Source: Mesotoga sp. UBA6090 (GTDB lineage Bacteria; Thermotogota; Thermotogae; Petrotogales; Kosmotogaceae). From it: a stretch of DNA of 22,597 bases. The notes below the pieces were generated by a model. It was not told the DNA's origin, made no database searches, and worked only from the letters and a program-made list of their open reading frames with translations. The DNA lies in NCBI RefSeq assembly GCF_002435945.1, contig NZ_DIXC01000023.1, positions 1-22,597 of the forward strand, read 5' to 3'. Position 1 is the stretch's first letter. Each line of letters opens with the position of its first letter. The translations under genes were made by a program, and so were the position numbers. Below, in pieces: positions 1 through 8,608 of the stretch.

Positions 1-1099
1 ATATAATCTGAGGAAGAGCCAATTCACTCTTGCAAAAAACAAATAAGGTAATTGTCTGTTCAAGGCTTCTCTTCTGTGCGAAACTCGCCTTGTTTCTTGA
101 ATATGTACTGCATTGCTGACTTCGTCCTTCCTTCAGGCAGCACAAAAATAACTCTAGAGAGTTATGATAATCGAGGTATTATGCAATCTTATGACAGAGC
201 GAATTGAATTGGATCAAACTCCCGTTCCTCAGGATTTCTTGATCAGTTACGTCTTGCTGGCCCTCATAAAACCGTTAAATGGTCCTTCCGATCTTCCCCT
301 GACGATTATCTACTCATGATAGGCTGGCCAACATTTTCTGCCTTCAGCTAGAGGAATCACTCACAAATATCCTCTCAAGGTATTATGCTGGCAGATTTGA
401 CAGAATTGAGCCGAAAAAAATGGTTAAGCGGAGCCCTTTGCCTGCTCCGCCCACGGGGACACCCCCATGCAGTGAAATTATAGCACTCTGCCATCCTTAG
501 GAGAAAGTGATCGATAACAAATGAAGATGCATATTGCTCTACATAAGAAAGCATCACCTGGTTTTTTTCATTGAAAGGAACATACTGGATTTTCCGGATC
601 AATTCAGCTCGCATTGTCTCCATGATTGGAAACAGGTTTGTCAACTAAAGTTCTGAGAAGAGACAATATAGAAAAAAACGAAAACTAGAATCAGAATCGC
701 AACTGCGAAGCATTGAGAAGCCTAATTCATGAGGCTTATAAACATGTTTTAGCGACAACGACATGAATGAACCACGAATGAGATGATATTCTATCGTATC
801 GCCTGATCGTTGAAGCTGACTCCTATGTACTTTTATCTGTCCATTCCAATATTGATACTTGTCCACAAAAAATGGTCTCACTCGCATTTAGGAAAACCAA
901 TTCTACGTTCATTGAAGAAGAATGCTGATAACTGCTGAAGAATTCTTCGCTTTCTTTCCGTATTTGTTTGCTCGAGCAACGATGGTGATTTCCACACATT
1001 CACATGGCTTCGAGCACACTCATTGTCCTATTTGCGCTAGACTCATTATTTGTGTAGATATTTAGAACCGGGCAAGTTATGAACCTTTTGAGTTTCAAC
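1..1099. other. Gene-poor left flank
   Basis: I see no convincing gene here. Short minus-strand frames exist at 375-644 and 645-887, but neither has a good ribosome site or a family I recognise. The first lies over a repeat that occurs again at 14309 and whose differences mostly change amino acids. The region probably holds decayed mobile-element DNA. The repeat copy at 422-615 is listed separately. Confidence 0.6.
422..615. repeat. Dispersed 194-bp repeat, copy A
   Basis: This stretch matches 14309-14502 in the same orientation over 194 bp without any gap, with roughly 10-11 substitutions by eye (about 94-95% identity). Its left end carries a hairpin: a 7-bp stem GCGGAGC (428-434) pairs with GCTCCGC (444-450) around a 9-nt loop. 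Both copies contain a minus-strand frame, but about eight of the substitutions change the amino acid, so the frame is probably not under selection. The hairpin end and two-copy dispersal suggest a non-autonomous mobile or REP-like element. Confidence 0.85.
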
Positions 1100-1504
1100 C
1101 TAAACCTTAATCGCTTCTTCTGAAGCCTTTTGTAGAAGCTTCATAAGGAATTCTTCCGGTGAGACATTAGCTTCTTTGCTTAATTCTTGCAGTTTCTCAG
1201 CAGCCACGTTGGAAAGTCTAATGCAATTATCAGCCTGGGCAGTTATTAGGATCTTTCCTTCAAGGGCACTCACGAGTTTATACATCATTTGATAAGAAAG
1301 ATTCTGTTTTCCTGCCTCTATTCTTGAGATATTTGGGACGCTTATACATGTGAGCTCGCTTAGATCCTTTTGGGTCATACCCTTCTCAAATCTAAGTTCG
1401 ATTAGTTCATCTATGAAGTTTCTTAACGGTTTTCTCTCGTTGTATAAGCGTGCGAATTCCTCGTTCTTCATCAAGTTGGCCTTCAGTTTATCAAATCCTG
1501 TCAT
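1100..1504 (-). CDS. XRE-family antitoxin-like transcriptional regulator
   Basis: A 134-residue DNA-binding protein. Residues 28-85 hold a canonical Cro/C1 helix-turn-helix: TQKDLSELTCISVPNISRIE spans helix 2, the turn and the recognition helix, followed by AGKQNLS. The segment before it (ARLYNERKPLRNFIDELIELR) resembles the N-terminus of HigA-type antitoxins. The C-terminal 40 residues (LSNVAAEKLQELSKEANVSPEEFLMKLLQ) look like a helical extension of ribbon-helix-helix style. The ATG at 1504 follows an AAGGTGG ribosome site (1514-1520). I find no toxin gene next to it on either side, so it looks like an orphan antitoxin or stand-alone repressor. It probably represses itself through the palindrome at 1554-1571. 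A decayed paralogue lies at 8371-8463. Confidence 0.88.
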   Translation of the reverse strand: MTGFDKLKANLMKNEEFARLYNERKPLRNFIDELIELRFEKGMTQKDLSELTCISVPNISRIEAGKQNLSYQMMYKLVSALEGKILITAQADNCIRLSNVAAEKLQELSKEANVSPEEFLMKLLQKASEEAIKV

Positions 1505-1551
1505 CTATACCACCACCTTCTAGATTTACTTCTTTATTCACTTACATAAGT

Positions 1552-1579
1552 ATATTATCATATATGATAATTTCATCAA
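1552..1579 (-). promoter_or_regulatory. Promoter with palindromic operator of the XRE gene
   Basis: The perfect 18-bp palindrome ATTATCATATATGATAAT occupies 1554-1571, about 50 bp upstream of the XRE start. Read on the minus strand, TTGATG (1574-1579) and TAATAT (1552-1557) are separated by 16 bp and make a plausible sigma-70-type -35/-10 pair. The palindrome fills the spacer, the classic geometry for autorepression by a dimeric HTH protein. The palindrome is seen directly; the promoter role and the link to the XRE protein are inferred. Confidence 0.6.
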
Positions 1580-2065
1580 TATCCATCTTACCCTTTCTCT
1601 TTTCTATAACTACTCAAAACAAAACAACATTTCTTTTAGTTCTACTATTCCTCTATTTGTCTATGGCAACTAGGAATACAGTACTTATATTCTGCAGCAA
1701 ACACAGTATTTGGCCAAATAAAAATCCAGAACCTGGGATTAACTGTTTAGCCTCTAGTGTTGGAGTAATTCAGAATGCGACGTCTGCCCAAAAGTATAGT
1801 TAAATGATGATAATGAACTGGTCTGTCAATTGTGATCGATTGATCCCCACATTGCTCAATGTGCTAGACTTACTGTAACTGTACGTTGAATGCACTACCA
1901 AAACGATTGTGATCATTGAGATGGCGAGCCGCCACCAGTTATGTATTGTTTCAACTGATCATTTCATCTTTTTCCCATGCGTCATACCAACCCAAACCTA
2001 ACGTCTTGCTCTAGTATGTTTTCGATTATTCAAATCGGTGCCCAAGTGGCAATTGGCATCCAATT
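1580..2065. other. Intergenic region without recognisable gene
   Basis: No coding region is supported here. The plus-strand frame at 1450-1803 lacks a ribosome site, begins inside the XRE gene on the other strand and has a composition unlike a real protein. An imperfect dyad CACATTG-CT-CAATGTG lies at 1848-1863; its purpose is unknown. I see no clear promoter for the downstream gene at 2080. Confidence 0.5.
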
Positions 2066-2079
2066 GGGAGGATCCTAGC

Positions 2080-2436
2080 ATGTATGCAATCGACGAAAAT
2101 GGAAGAACCGTGATCCTTAACGAAGACGGTAGCTGGCAGTTTGACAACTCAAAGGAATGGCGAGTTGTAAGAACCTATATGGGAGATTCGGCAACGAAGA
2201 AGACTGATCTGTTTCAGATCACTTATCCCCAATGGAGGGTACGTGTATCAACAGAAGATAGTGTTTCAATTTACTGGTACGAACCTGAATCCGGTCATGA
2301 GGACAGTCTTATAAGTTTAGGATCTCCGACTTCTGATGAGAGTTACGTTTACTTGAAAGGAACATTCTACCTAGACATTTCTATCTCAAGAGGAAAGTAC
2401 AGAATCGTAGTTGAAGAAAAGCTTCCGGCAGAATAA
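2080..2436 (+). CDS. Small beta-rich protein of unknown function
   Basis: The start at 2080 is preferred over the upstream GTG at 2038 because GGGAGG (2066-2071) lies 8 bp before this ATG. The product is 118 residues with no signal peptide or membrane segment. The N-terminus (YAIDENGRTVILNEDGSWQF) has the 'G-R-x-V-x-L-N-x-D-G-S-W' pattern common to small bacterial proteins in which a short beta-hairpin ends in a conserved tryptophan. The rest (roughly 30-115) alternates hydrophobic strands and ends GTFYLDISISRGKYRIVVEE. It resembles a jelly-roll-like module often found at the end of small secreted or zinc-ribbon proteins. I do not recognise a named family and assign no function. It stands alone between the XRE gene and the opposing helicase gene. 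Confidence 0.7.
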   Translation: MYAIDENGRTVILNEDGSWQFDNSKEWRVVRTYMGDSATKKTDLFQITYPQWRVRVSTEDSVSIYWYEPESGHEDSLISLGSPTSDESYVYLKGTFYLDISISRGKYRIVVEEKLPAE

Positions 2437-2563
2437 GTGTTATGCCCTTATTTTGAAACAGCGGAATACCGTAAACGCATGAATTTAGGATTTCCAGCAA
2501 ATTTGTGTTTGCTCAACACGGCTACCCACATTGTAGATGGCCCAGGATCCATTATGCACCCAA

Positions 2564-5500
2564 TTATGCTTTTCTAATGCTCACTTTCCCGTCTTGAACC
2601 TGAATCTCATGGTTTCGAACAAGCAAGCTGACTTCATTGTCTATGACAGTAGAAATGTTCGTTCCCGTCCTCTTGAAACCGAATAGTCTTGCCACATCTG
2701 TCTTCAAGTCCTCTCTATCCATTGTGAACGCGTTTTTAAGACAGAGTTTTATGGCCTCTTGAATCTCCACAGGTGGGATGTGTTCGGGTTTTCTCATATC
2801 ATTTCTGCTGGCCGATTGTCTTGGAAGGATCCTTTCGTTGCGCTTGAGCAAGAAATCTCCCTGCAATACGAATGAGTTTCTTGGAAATTGTGTCATAACG
2901 AACTCTCGTAGATTCTTACGAGAGATATTCCCGGATTTCGTATACATATCCCAGTTTACCTGGAGTAAATCAGGGCGAGTATCAAAAAGCATGGAAATCC
3001 TCGACACTACTTCATCCAAATGAACCGGGGCCTCTTTTTCAATTACCATTCTTACAACGTCATAGATGTTTACAGCCCTCTTGGATGATAGTATTCTGGT
3101 TAGGTCAAAAACCGAGAATTTCTCGTATATAGGGAGAGTCATTTCTTCTCGTTCAATTGATGGCAAAGGATTTTCGATTACAAGCTCATCTTGATCTTTA
3201 TAGGTACTGTCCTCTTCAGGAAACCATCTTGCAGCTTCTATCTCTGCAATGACCCTCACCATTTCTGAATTCCTGTCGAATATCCAGTCCCTGGACCAGA
3301 TTCTAATAATCTTCCAACCCAATTTCTCAAGAACCTGCTGTCGAAGCCTGTCCCTATCTCTTGCAGTTCTCGCGGAGTGATACATGGCTCCGTCGCATTC
3401 AATTCCTGCGATATACCTTCCAGGATGTTCATTATCAACAATTGCCAGGTCTATCCTGTAACCGGAGCATCCCACTTGTTTGTGTACGTTGAACCCGCGC
3501 GCTGTGAGTTCTTCATATACCTCCGTTTCAAAGGGCGATTCAAATTCGCCGCCAGTGTTTTCAGTCTCTCTCAAAAGGAATTCCTTGCTTCCTCCCTGTT
3601 CGGCGTAGTTCAAATATTCTCTTAGAGCTCTTACTCCAGGCGTCTGGATTTCAACAGAGATGTCTCCTCCCTTTATGGAACTCACGACAGTGACTTTCTT
3701 CTTGGCTCTAGTTATTGCAACATTGAGTCGCCTTTCTCCTCCACTTTTGTTAAGAGGGCCAAAGTTCATGGTCAACTTTCCCGAAGCATCTCTACCATAC
3801 CCAATGCTGAAAATCATCTCATCTCTCTCGTCACCCTGAACGTTTTCAAGATTCTTCACGAAGAAAGGTTCAAGTTTATCCTCACCGAAGAAATCCTCGA
3901 CAGACTGATCCTGGGAACGGAGCTCTTCAATTCGGTCGAGAATTGCAGTCTGCTGAGCTTCACTGAAGGCAACTACTCCTAATGAAACACCTGGCTTTGT
4001 CCTTGCATGGCTCATAACCATCTCAGCAACTTTGCGAGCTTCTTCAATATTCTTTCTGCTCTTCGCTCTGTCGTAAACTCCATTCGAAACATGTTCAAAG
4101 CAGATTCCAGAATCAAGCCCGTTAAAACTGCTGCTAGGGAAAGTGCTAAGTCTATTCATATAAAAATGATAGTTTGAGAAGGCTATCAAGGATTCGTGAC
4201 GGCTTCGGTAATGCCAGAGAAGTTTTTTCTCCGGTAGTCCGGCTGTGCTGCATTCGTCGAGAATGCTTTCAAGGCTCTCGAGATCGTTCTCTTCATCCGT
4301 CATTTCAGCCTCGTCGGGTTCAGAGATTCTGAAAAAGCTGGTTGGAGGTAGCTGCTTGTTGTCTCCTACAACCACTACTTGTTTTGCCCTCATGATTGCT
4401 CCCACTGAGTCTTCTGGAAATACCTGGGAGGCCTCGTCAAAAATGGCGACATCGAATCTGAATCTTTCTGGATTGGTGAATACGCTTACAGATAGCGGGC
4501 TCATCATCATGCATGGTTTCAGAACCTGCAGCAGATTTGGTATTTCCGAGAACAGCCTCCTTATGGACTTATTCCGTCTCTTCTTTGCAATCTCTCTTCT
4601 TAGAATAGATGTCTCCGCACTTCCAGAATTTACAAGATTGGAAACCGGAACCCTCTGCGCAAGCAAAGAAGCCAGTCTCTTTCTGGCATACAGCTGCTGC
4701 TTTGAATCGAGAATCCTGAACTCTTTAACAAGAAGATTGTGGTCATTTGTTGAGAATGAGTTCAGAACCTCATCGTTTGCATATAGCTCTGACAATAGCC
4801 TGCTGTAAAAACCCTTTAGGAAGACTTTGTCAAGCATATCGGTCTCCACTTCACTTTCTCTAGCTCTTTCGAGAAAGTCTTCCAGTCCAGTCTTCTCGAG
4901 AAAAATGATACTCTTCTTCATTGAAAGCCAGTCATCAAGTTTTGGAAGCGACTCTTGGAGTCTTTGGACAAAATCTTCAAAGCCTTCAAAGTCCAAGAGA
5001 GATTTGCCGTCAGAAAATGGTTCCGTGATCACCATGTCGGATACTTCTTCTAGATCCTTGAAGAACACATTTGTAGCTGAGATTGCACGCTCCACCCAGT
5101 AACTCTTGCCCGGAATCGACTGCTGATTTTGGGTTCCATTCGGTAATATAGAAAAGAATGAGAAGTATTCAATAAGCTCTCTTAAATCTGATTCACTGTT
5201 TCTCAAAGCTTTTTCGAACTTGCTATAGCTCTCGTAGAAACTCCTGATTGTCTCTTTTGACCTTTCGAGAACACTTATCAACTCTTCCTTGTCATAGGCT
5301 TTCGTCATTATTCCGCACTGTGAGAGGACTCTTGACGCCTTAGTCAAATCCTCTACGATAGTCTCGGTATCAACAATCCCATCGTATTTCAATGAAGAAA
5401 GAATACGAAGATTCTTCTTGTAACCGCCAAACAGCCTCCCAAAGAAACTATTGTATGATCTCGCGAATTTTTCCTGAAGTTTGGTTAGGTTCAGCTGGAG

Positions 5501-7117
5501 AATATCTGGTCGATAGCGAGTGAGCAGCGATGCTGTTTCTTCGAATGACCTTACGGATTTGAGCGTATTGGTGATTCCAAGAAGCGGGCGAAGAGCATTA
5601 AACTGACTGGAAACTTCACTGTGAGAGTCCTTGACTTCATTTATTGCGCTACTTAGATTCAAGAAAGAATCTCTATAACTTGACGGAAGATCTCTCGTAA
5701 TTGGCAGAATATGAGAAAGAAGATCCTCTGCTAACTTCAAGGCTTTATCTTCGGCTGAGCTTTCGGCCTCAAATAAGTCAAGAATCGTCGAAATTCTGGA
5801 ATTTGCATATTCTAGTTCCTTACTGATGGAAGATCTCCATTCGAGCGATGCATCTTCTCCTATCTCCCTTAGTTTTCCAATCGCACCACTTATCTTCGCA
5901 AGCGATTGACGAACGCGCATTACAAAGACAGCATCGGGAGCAACTGCCCTGACTTTGTTAAGAACATCCTTCTTATGGTTTCGATACATTTCGGCGTGCC
6001 GCTTAACATTGTCAAGATTGCTGATGATCTTTCCGAGTTGATCCCGCGTGAGATCTTGCACGTGTGTTAAATCAAAACTCATAAGATCTACATCATGCAG
6101 AGCTGCTAGATTGCCGTGAAGCTCAAATGCTGAAATCTCAAGAGAAGTTCTCTTTTCGTGCAGCCTTCTAACGTAGCTGTTGAGTCTTTCTCTTATCTCC
6201 TTGAGTCTAGAGAGTTCACGCTCTAGACTTCGCGTATCTACAGCATGGTTGTTAGCTTCATTTAGGACGCGATCTAACTCGTCCAGGACCACTCTCTTCC
6301 CCGTTTTCTTACTGTGAAGCTCCAGACAAAAATCTCCCAATTCACAATCATCCAAACGTCTCTTTACAACTTCAAGAGCTGCCATTTTCTCGCTTACGAA
6401 GAGGACTCTCTTGCCCTGACTCAGGGACTCCGCGATGATATTCGCTATTGTCTGACTCTTTCCAGTTCCAGGAGGTCCCTGTATCACTAGGTCTTGACCG
6501 CTTTTCACGGCAAGGATAGCCTCTTGCTGACTCGAGTCGGCATCCAGTATCTGATAACAATGAAGAGGATCGTTTTCGACATCCAAGTCTGCAAGCTCGT
6601 CGTTTTCATTATCTGGCACAACCAACGGCTTCCCCTCTGCAATTGTTCTTAGCACGGCATTCTCATATATCATGTTTGCGTAGTTCTCTAAGTCTTTGTA
6701 CATTGCAAGCTTGGCAAACGAGAAAACCCCTAAAGCCACGTCTTCGACAACCGACCAACCCTCGATCGGCTCAATTAGATTTCTGACTTTTACAAATAAA
6801 TCTCTCAGGGTCGACTCTTCAAGCGACATTTCCTGATCATAAGCAGACTCCAGGTCAAGGCCAAATTCCTCCAACTTTTCTGAAAGTGTTGGATTAAGTA
6901 CAATGTCGTCATCGATTATCCTTACGGAATAGGGCGAGGCAATTGTCTCACGGCTAATGGAAACTGGAACAAGGAGTAAAGGGGAAATTACAAAGCTCTT
7001 GTTATAATCTACTTCTTTCCATTTGAGGAAACCGAAAGTCATAAAAAGGGTATTGATTCCCATTTCCTCGTAAGAAGTCCTGGACTTGAGTTTTAGTCTA
7101 TTGAGAACAAGATTCAT
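2564..7117 (-). CDS. SF1 helicase with Vsr-like nuclease and DUF3320 (Hhe-like), main part
   Basis: A 1517-residue product forming the body of a DUF4011-helicase-nuclease protein. Residues 1-150 continue the DUF4011 region (EEMGINTLFMTFGFLKW, FSFAKLAMYKDL). Walker A GPPGTGKS is at 214-221, followed by EKMAALEVVKRRLD. A long, largely helical insertion separates it from motif II (DEAS, near 892), GDNKQLPP (near 920), WHYRSRHESL (near 973), VQGDERD (near 1094) and LNVAITRAKKK (near 1131), all typical of COG1112 superfamily 1 helicases. A PD-(D/E)XK Vsr/MTES_1575-type nuclease spans about 1190-1285 (FETEVYEEL, RIDLAIVD, GIECDGAMYH, RDRLRQQVLEKLGW). A DUF3320-like part starts near 1340. As I recall, this single-gene order is the Hhe antiphage type. 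The first roughly 80 residues lie in another frame (see 7114-7395). Confidence 0.9.
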   Translation of the reverse strand: MNLVLNRLKLKSRTSYEEMGINTLFMTFGFLKWKEVDYNKSFVISPLLLVPVSISRETIASPYSVRIIDDDIVLNPTLSEKLEEFGLDLESAYDQEMSLEESTLRDLFVKVRNLIEPIEGWSVVEDVALGVFSFAKLAMYKDLENYANMIYENAVLRTIAEGKPLVVPDNENDELADLDVENDPLHCYQILDADSSQQEAILAVKSGQDLVIQGPPGTGKSQTIANIIAESLSQGKRVLFVSEKMAALEVVKRRLDDCELGDFCLELHSKKTGKRVVLDELDRVLNEANNHAVDTRSLERELSRLKEIRERLNSYVRRLHEKRTSLEISAFELHGNLAALHDVDLMSFDLTHVQDLTRDQLGKIISNLDNVKRHAEMYRNHKKDVLNKVRAVAPDAVFVMRVRQSLAKISGAIGKLREIGEDASLEWRSSISKELEYANSRISTILDLFEAESSAEDKALKLAEDLLSHILPITRDLPSSYRDSFLNLSSAINEVKDSHSEVSSQFNALRPLLGITNTLKSVRSFEETASLLTRYRPDILQLNLTKLQEKFARSYNSFFGRLFGGYKKNLRILSSLKYDGIVDTETIVEDLTKASRVLSQCGIMTKAYDKEELISVLERSKETIRSFYESYSKFEKALRNSESDLRELIEYFSFFSILPNGTQNQQSIPGKSYWVERAISATNVFFKDLEEVSDMVITEPFSDGKSLLDFEGFEDFVQRLQESLPKLDDWLSMKKSIIFLEKTGLEDFLERARESEVETDMLDKVFLKGFYSRLLSELYANDEVLNSFSTNDHNLLVKEFRILDSKQQLYARKRLASLLAQRVPVSNLVNSGSAETSILRREIAKKRRNKSIRRLFSEIPNLLQVLKPCMMMSPLSVSVFTNPERFRFDVAIFDEASQVFPEDSVGAIMRAKQVVVVGDNKQLPPTSFFRISEPDEAEMTDEENDLESLESILDECSTAGLPEKKLLWHYRSRHESLIAFSNYHFYMNRLSTFPSSSFNGLDSGICFEHVSNGVYDRAKSRKNIEEARKVAEMVMSHARTKPGVSLGVVAFSEAQQTAILDRIEELRSQDQSVEDFFGEDKLEPFFVKNLENVQGDERDEMIFSIGYGRDASGKLTMNFGPLNKSGGERRLNVAITRAKKKVTVVSSIKGGDISVEIQTPGVRALREYLNYAEQGGSKEFLLRETENTGGEFESPFETEVYEELTARGFNVHKQVGCSGYRIDLAIVDNEHPGRYIAGIECDGAMYHSARTARDRDRLRQQVLEKLGWKIIRIWSRDWIFDRNSEMVRVIAEIEAARWFPEEDSTYKDQDELVIENPLPSIEREEMTLPIYEKFSVFDLTRILSSKRAVNIYDVVRMVIEKEAPVHLDEVVSRISMLFDTRPDLLQVNWDMYTKSGNISRKNLREFVMTQFPRNSFVLQGDFLLKRNERILPRQSASRNDMRKPEHIPPVEIQEAIKLCLKNAFTMDREDLKTDVARLFGFKRTGTNISTVIDNEVSLLVRNHEIQVQDGKVSIRKA

Positions 7118-7395
7118 TTCCTTTTCATCACGGTCAGCCTGTATCTGGTTTGCTCTAGGGAAACAACGCTTCGATATTCTTGCTCTTCATCATTTTCAGG
7201 AGGAATCGGAACGAAGTTCATCTCTTTTTCTTGGACGACAATCTTATTGAAGATCTCACTGCTTGAAGGTTTTATGAGCATCAAATTGCTCGTCTTGCTT
7301 GTCCTGAAGTTGATTAATCTGTTTCTCATTGTGAGATCTAGCAACGCCTTCTTCCACTTGTCTACCTTAACGGAAACAGCATCATTGTTTTCCAT
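7114..7395 (-). CDS. DUF4011 N-terminal fragment of the split helicase
   Basis: A 93-residue frame whose ATG at 7395 follows a strong GGAGGG site (7401-7406). KWKKALLDLTMRNRLINFR (12-30) is the signature of the DUF4011 N-terminus found at the start of Hhe-like helicases. In intact relatives this runs straight into the (E)EMGINTLF...GFLKW region, which here is in the -1 frame. The two frames overlap as ATGA at 7114-7117, which could allow translational coupling. However, the downstream frame continues upstream of its ATG as IQADRDEKEMN, which reads like normal family sequence. A 1-nt indel around 7135-7170 is therefore more likely than a natural two-gene arrangement. Whether the system works with two chains or is dead cannot be told from sequence. 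Confidence 0.75.
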   Translation of the reverse strand: MENNDAVSVKVDKWKKALLDLTMRNRLINFRTSKTSNLMLIKPSSSEIFNKIVVQEKEMNFVPIPPENDEEQEYRSVVSLEQTRYRLTVMKRK

Positions 7396-7649
7396 GGGAT
7401 CCCTCCAAAAGCCTTTCTAACACAGCTGGTCTAAACAGAACGGACCAAATATATCCGCGGAACGTTAATTGAAGTTATTGAAGAGACTTTGTCTACTCAG
7501 ATCAGAGATCCGTCCATTCTTGTTGGCAGCACTTACTGGCTTTATGAGACACGCCACTCAAGATGAACTTCTCCGGAAATCCAGCATTATCCACTTTGAC
7601 TTATTAGCTTCATCATCACTGCACCTTGAAGTAACTACATTACGCATAT

Positions 7650-8255
7650 TTGTCTAAAGAGATTCTATCATTTTGTAAGCAAATGAAACAATTAGAAGAA
7701 CCTCACAGCGTCCAGCTAAAATATGCGGAGCGGGCAATCTTAATTAACAGAGAACAAAATCCTGCCTCATATAGTACTTATACGTATCGGTTTCAAGCTG
7801 CAATTAGAATGGGTAAGAATCTTAGACCAGGAACAGCTTCGGAAGTCAAATACGATGGCAAATACGTTCAAAGAACAAACACAAAACTAACCAACAGAGA
7901 GGTTTCTCAATCAAACAAATTGCTGTGGAAAGTAGAGAGGGCGTTCAGGGAACTGAAGAGCGGACTCGATCTTCGTCCTATATAAAACTACACAGACGAG
8001 AGGGTGAAGGGACACATAATGATCTGTTTCCTTGCGCTTTTAATGGAGACTGTCTTATGCAGAAAGCTGAAAGAGATTGGAAGTACTTTCTCTTACGCAG
8101 AAATACTTGAAGACTTGACAGAGATAAGGGCAGTTGAGATAACGGTAGAAGGCAAACGCTTTCTTGCAAGGACTGAAATGATGGGCAATGCTTACGACGC
8201 TTTTAAAGCACTTAAAATAAGACCACCGGATCTACTCAAAGAGATTGCATATTAG
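7650..8255 (+). pseudogene. IS4-superfamily (IS1634-like) transposase remnant
   Basis: One reading frame from about 7650 to 8255 encodes the C-terminal 200 codons of a DDE transposase and is broken by an in-frame TAA at 7983-7985. Before the stop, YDGKYVQRTNTKL and LLWKVERAFRELKSGLDLRPI are the conserved block around the catalytic Glu (VERAFRELK). After it, DERVKGHIMICFLALLME, then VDLTEIRAV-type and RTEMMGNAYDAFKAL sequence, match the family end. The TAA sits exactly where relatives have the Tyr of RP(V/I)YH, so it is a nonsense mutation, not a gene boundary. The N-terminal two thirds are missing: a stop at 7632 ends the frame upstream and nothing recognisable lies in 7396-7631. No inverted-repeat pair is visible. 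A dead relic. Confidence 0.85.
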
Positions 8256-8561
8256 ACCACTGTGGTGGTACGTCTATTTTTCTTTTCATTTTTCCCCATG
8301 TTTAGCTGTTTTCAGATTTCTTGCTGTCAAAGTTGAGTCGAGCTGTTATCAGGCTCTTACCTCCAAGAGCAATGACAAGTTCTGCTTACCCAACACTATT
8401 CTGGAGATATTCGGAGCGCTTATAACAGCAAGCTCGCTAAGATCCTTCTGGGTCATACCTCTTTAAATTTGGCTAAAGGATCAAGCTAATATGAAGCCTG
8501 CTCAAATACCTTCATATGGACCTCGTGCGGTGTTTGCTTTTTCTGGTCTAGATTATAGCTT
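8256..8561. other. Relic zone between transposase remnant and terminator
   Basis: About 300 bp without an intact gene. It holds an XRE-gene remnant (8371-8463, listed separately) and otherwise nothing I can name. A CCACTGTGG motif directly after the transposase stop (about 8258-8266) might be part of an old insertion-sequence end, but no matching end is visible. Confidence 0.5.
8371..8463 (-). pseudogene. Remnant of a second XRE/HTH gene
   Basis: Read on the minus strand, this stretch encodes RGMTQKDLSELAVISAPNI followed by SRIVLGKQNLSLL. This aligns without gaps to the helix-turn-helix of the XRE protein at 1100-1504 (KGMTQKDLSELTCISVPNIS, then RIEAGKQNLS). The similarity is also clear at DNA level around ATTCTGGAGATATTCGGAGC. 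Sequence on both sides no longer aligns well, and there is no start or ribosome site. It is a roughly 30-codon fossil of a paralogous regulator, probably lost during insertion and decay of the neighbouring transposase. Confidence 0.8.
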
Positions 8562-8595
8562 ATAATTAGAAGACCCTCTCGGGTCTTCTAATTAT
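8562..8595 (-). terminator. Strong hairpin terminator after the 8609 gene
   Basis: A perfect 15-bp stem (8562-8576 pairs with 8581-8595) with a TCTC loop. The base of the stem is AT-rich and the loop side is GGGTC/GACCC. It begins about 14 bp beyond the stop of the minus-strand gene at 8609. The U-tract is weak on the minus strand but the A/T-rich stem base gives a similar effect. It may act in both directions, shielding the envelope genes from the decay zone. Confidence 0.75.
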
Positions 8596-8608
8596 TCCCT
8601 TCAAAAGC

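Noticed and set aside
375..644. 89-residue minus-strand frame repeated at 14292-14579
   Set aside because: The two frames share a core of about 60 residues, but about eight of some ten nucleotide differences change the residue and neither has a ribosome site. Treated as a DNA repeat, not a gene.
1..1099. HigB-like toxin gene beside the XRE regulator
   Set aside because: No frame on either side of the regulator resembles a RelE/HigB fold or has a ribosome site.
1450..1803. 117-residue plus-strand frame
   Set aside because: Begins antisense inside the XRE gene, covers its promoter, has no ribosome site and is a low-complexity Ser/Ile/Leu product.
4245..4808. 187-residue frame opposite the helicase
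   Set aside because: Antisense shadow of strongly conserved helicase motifs; Ser/Leu-rich with no family resemblance.
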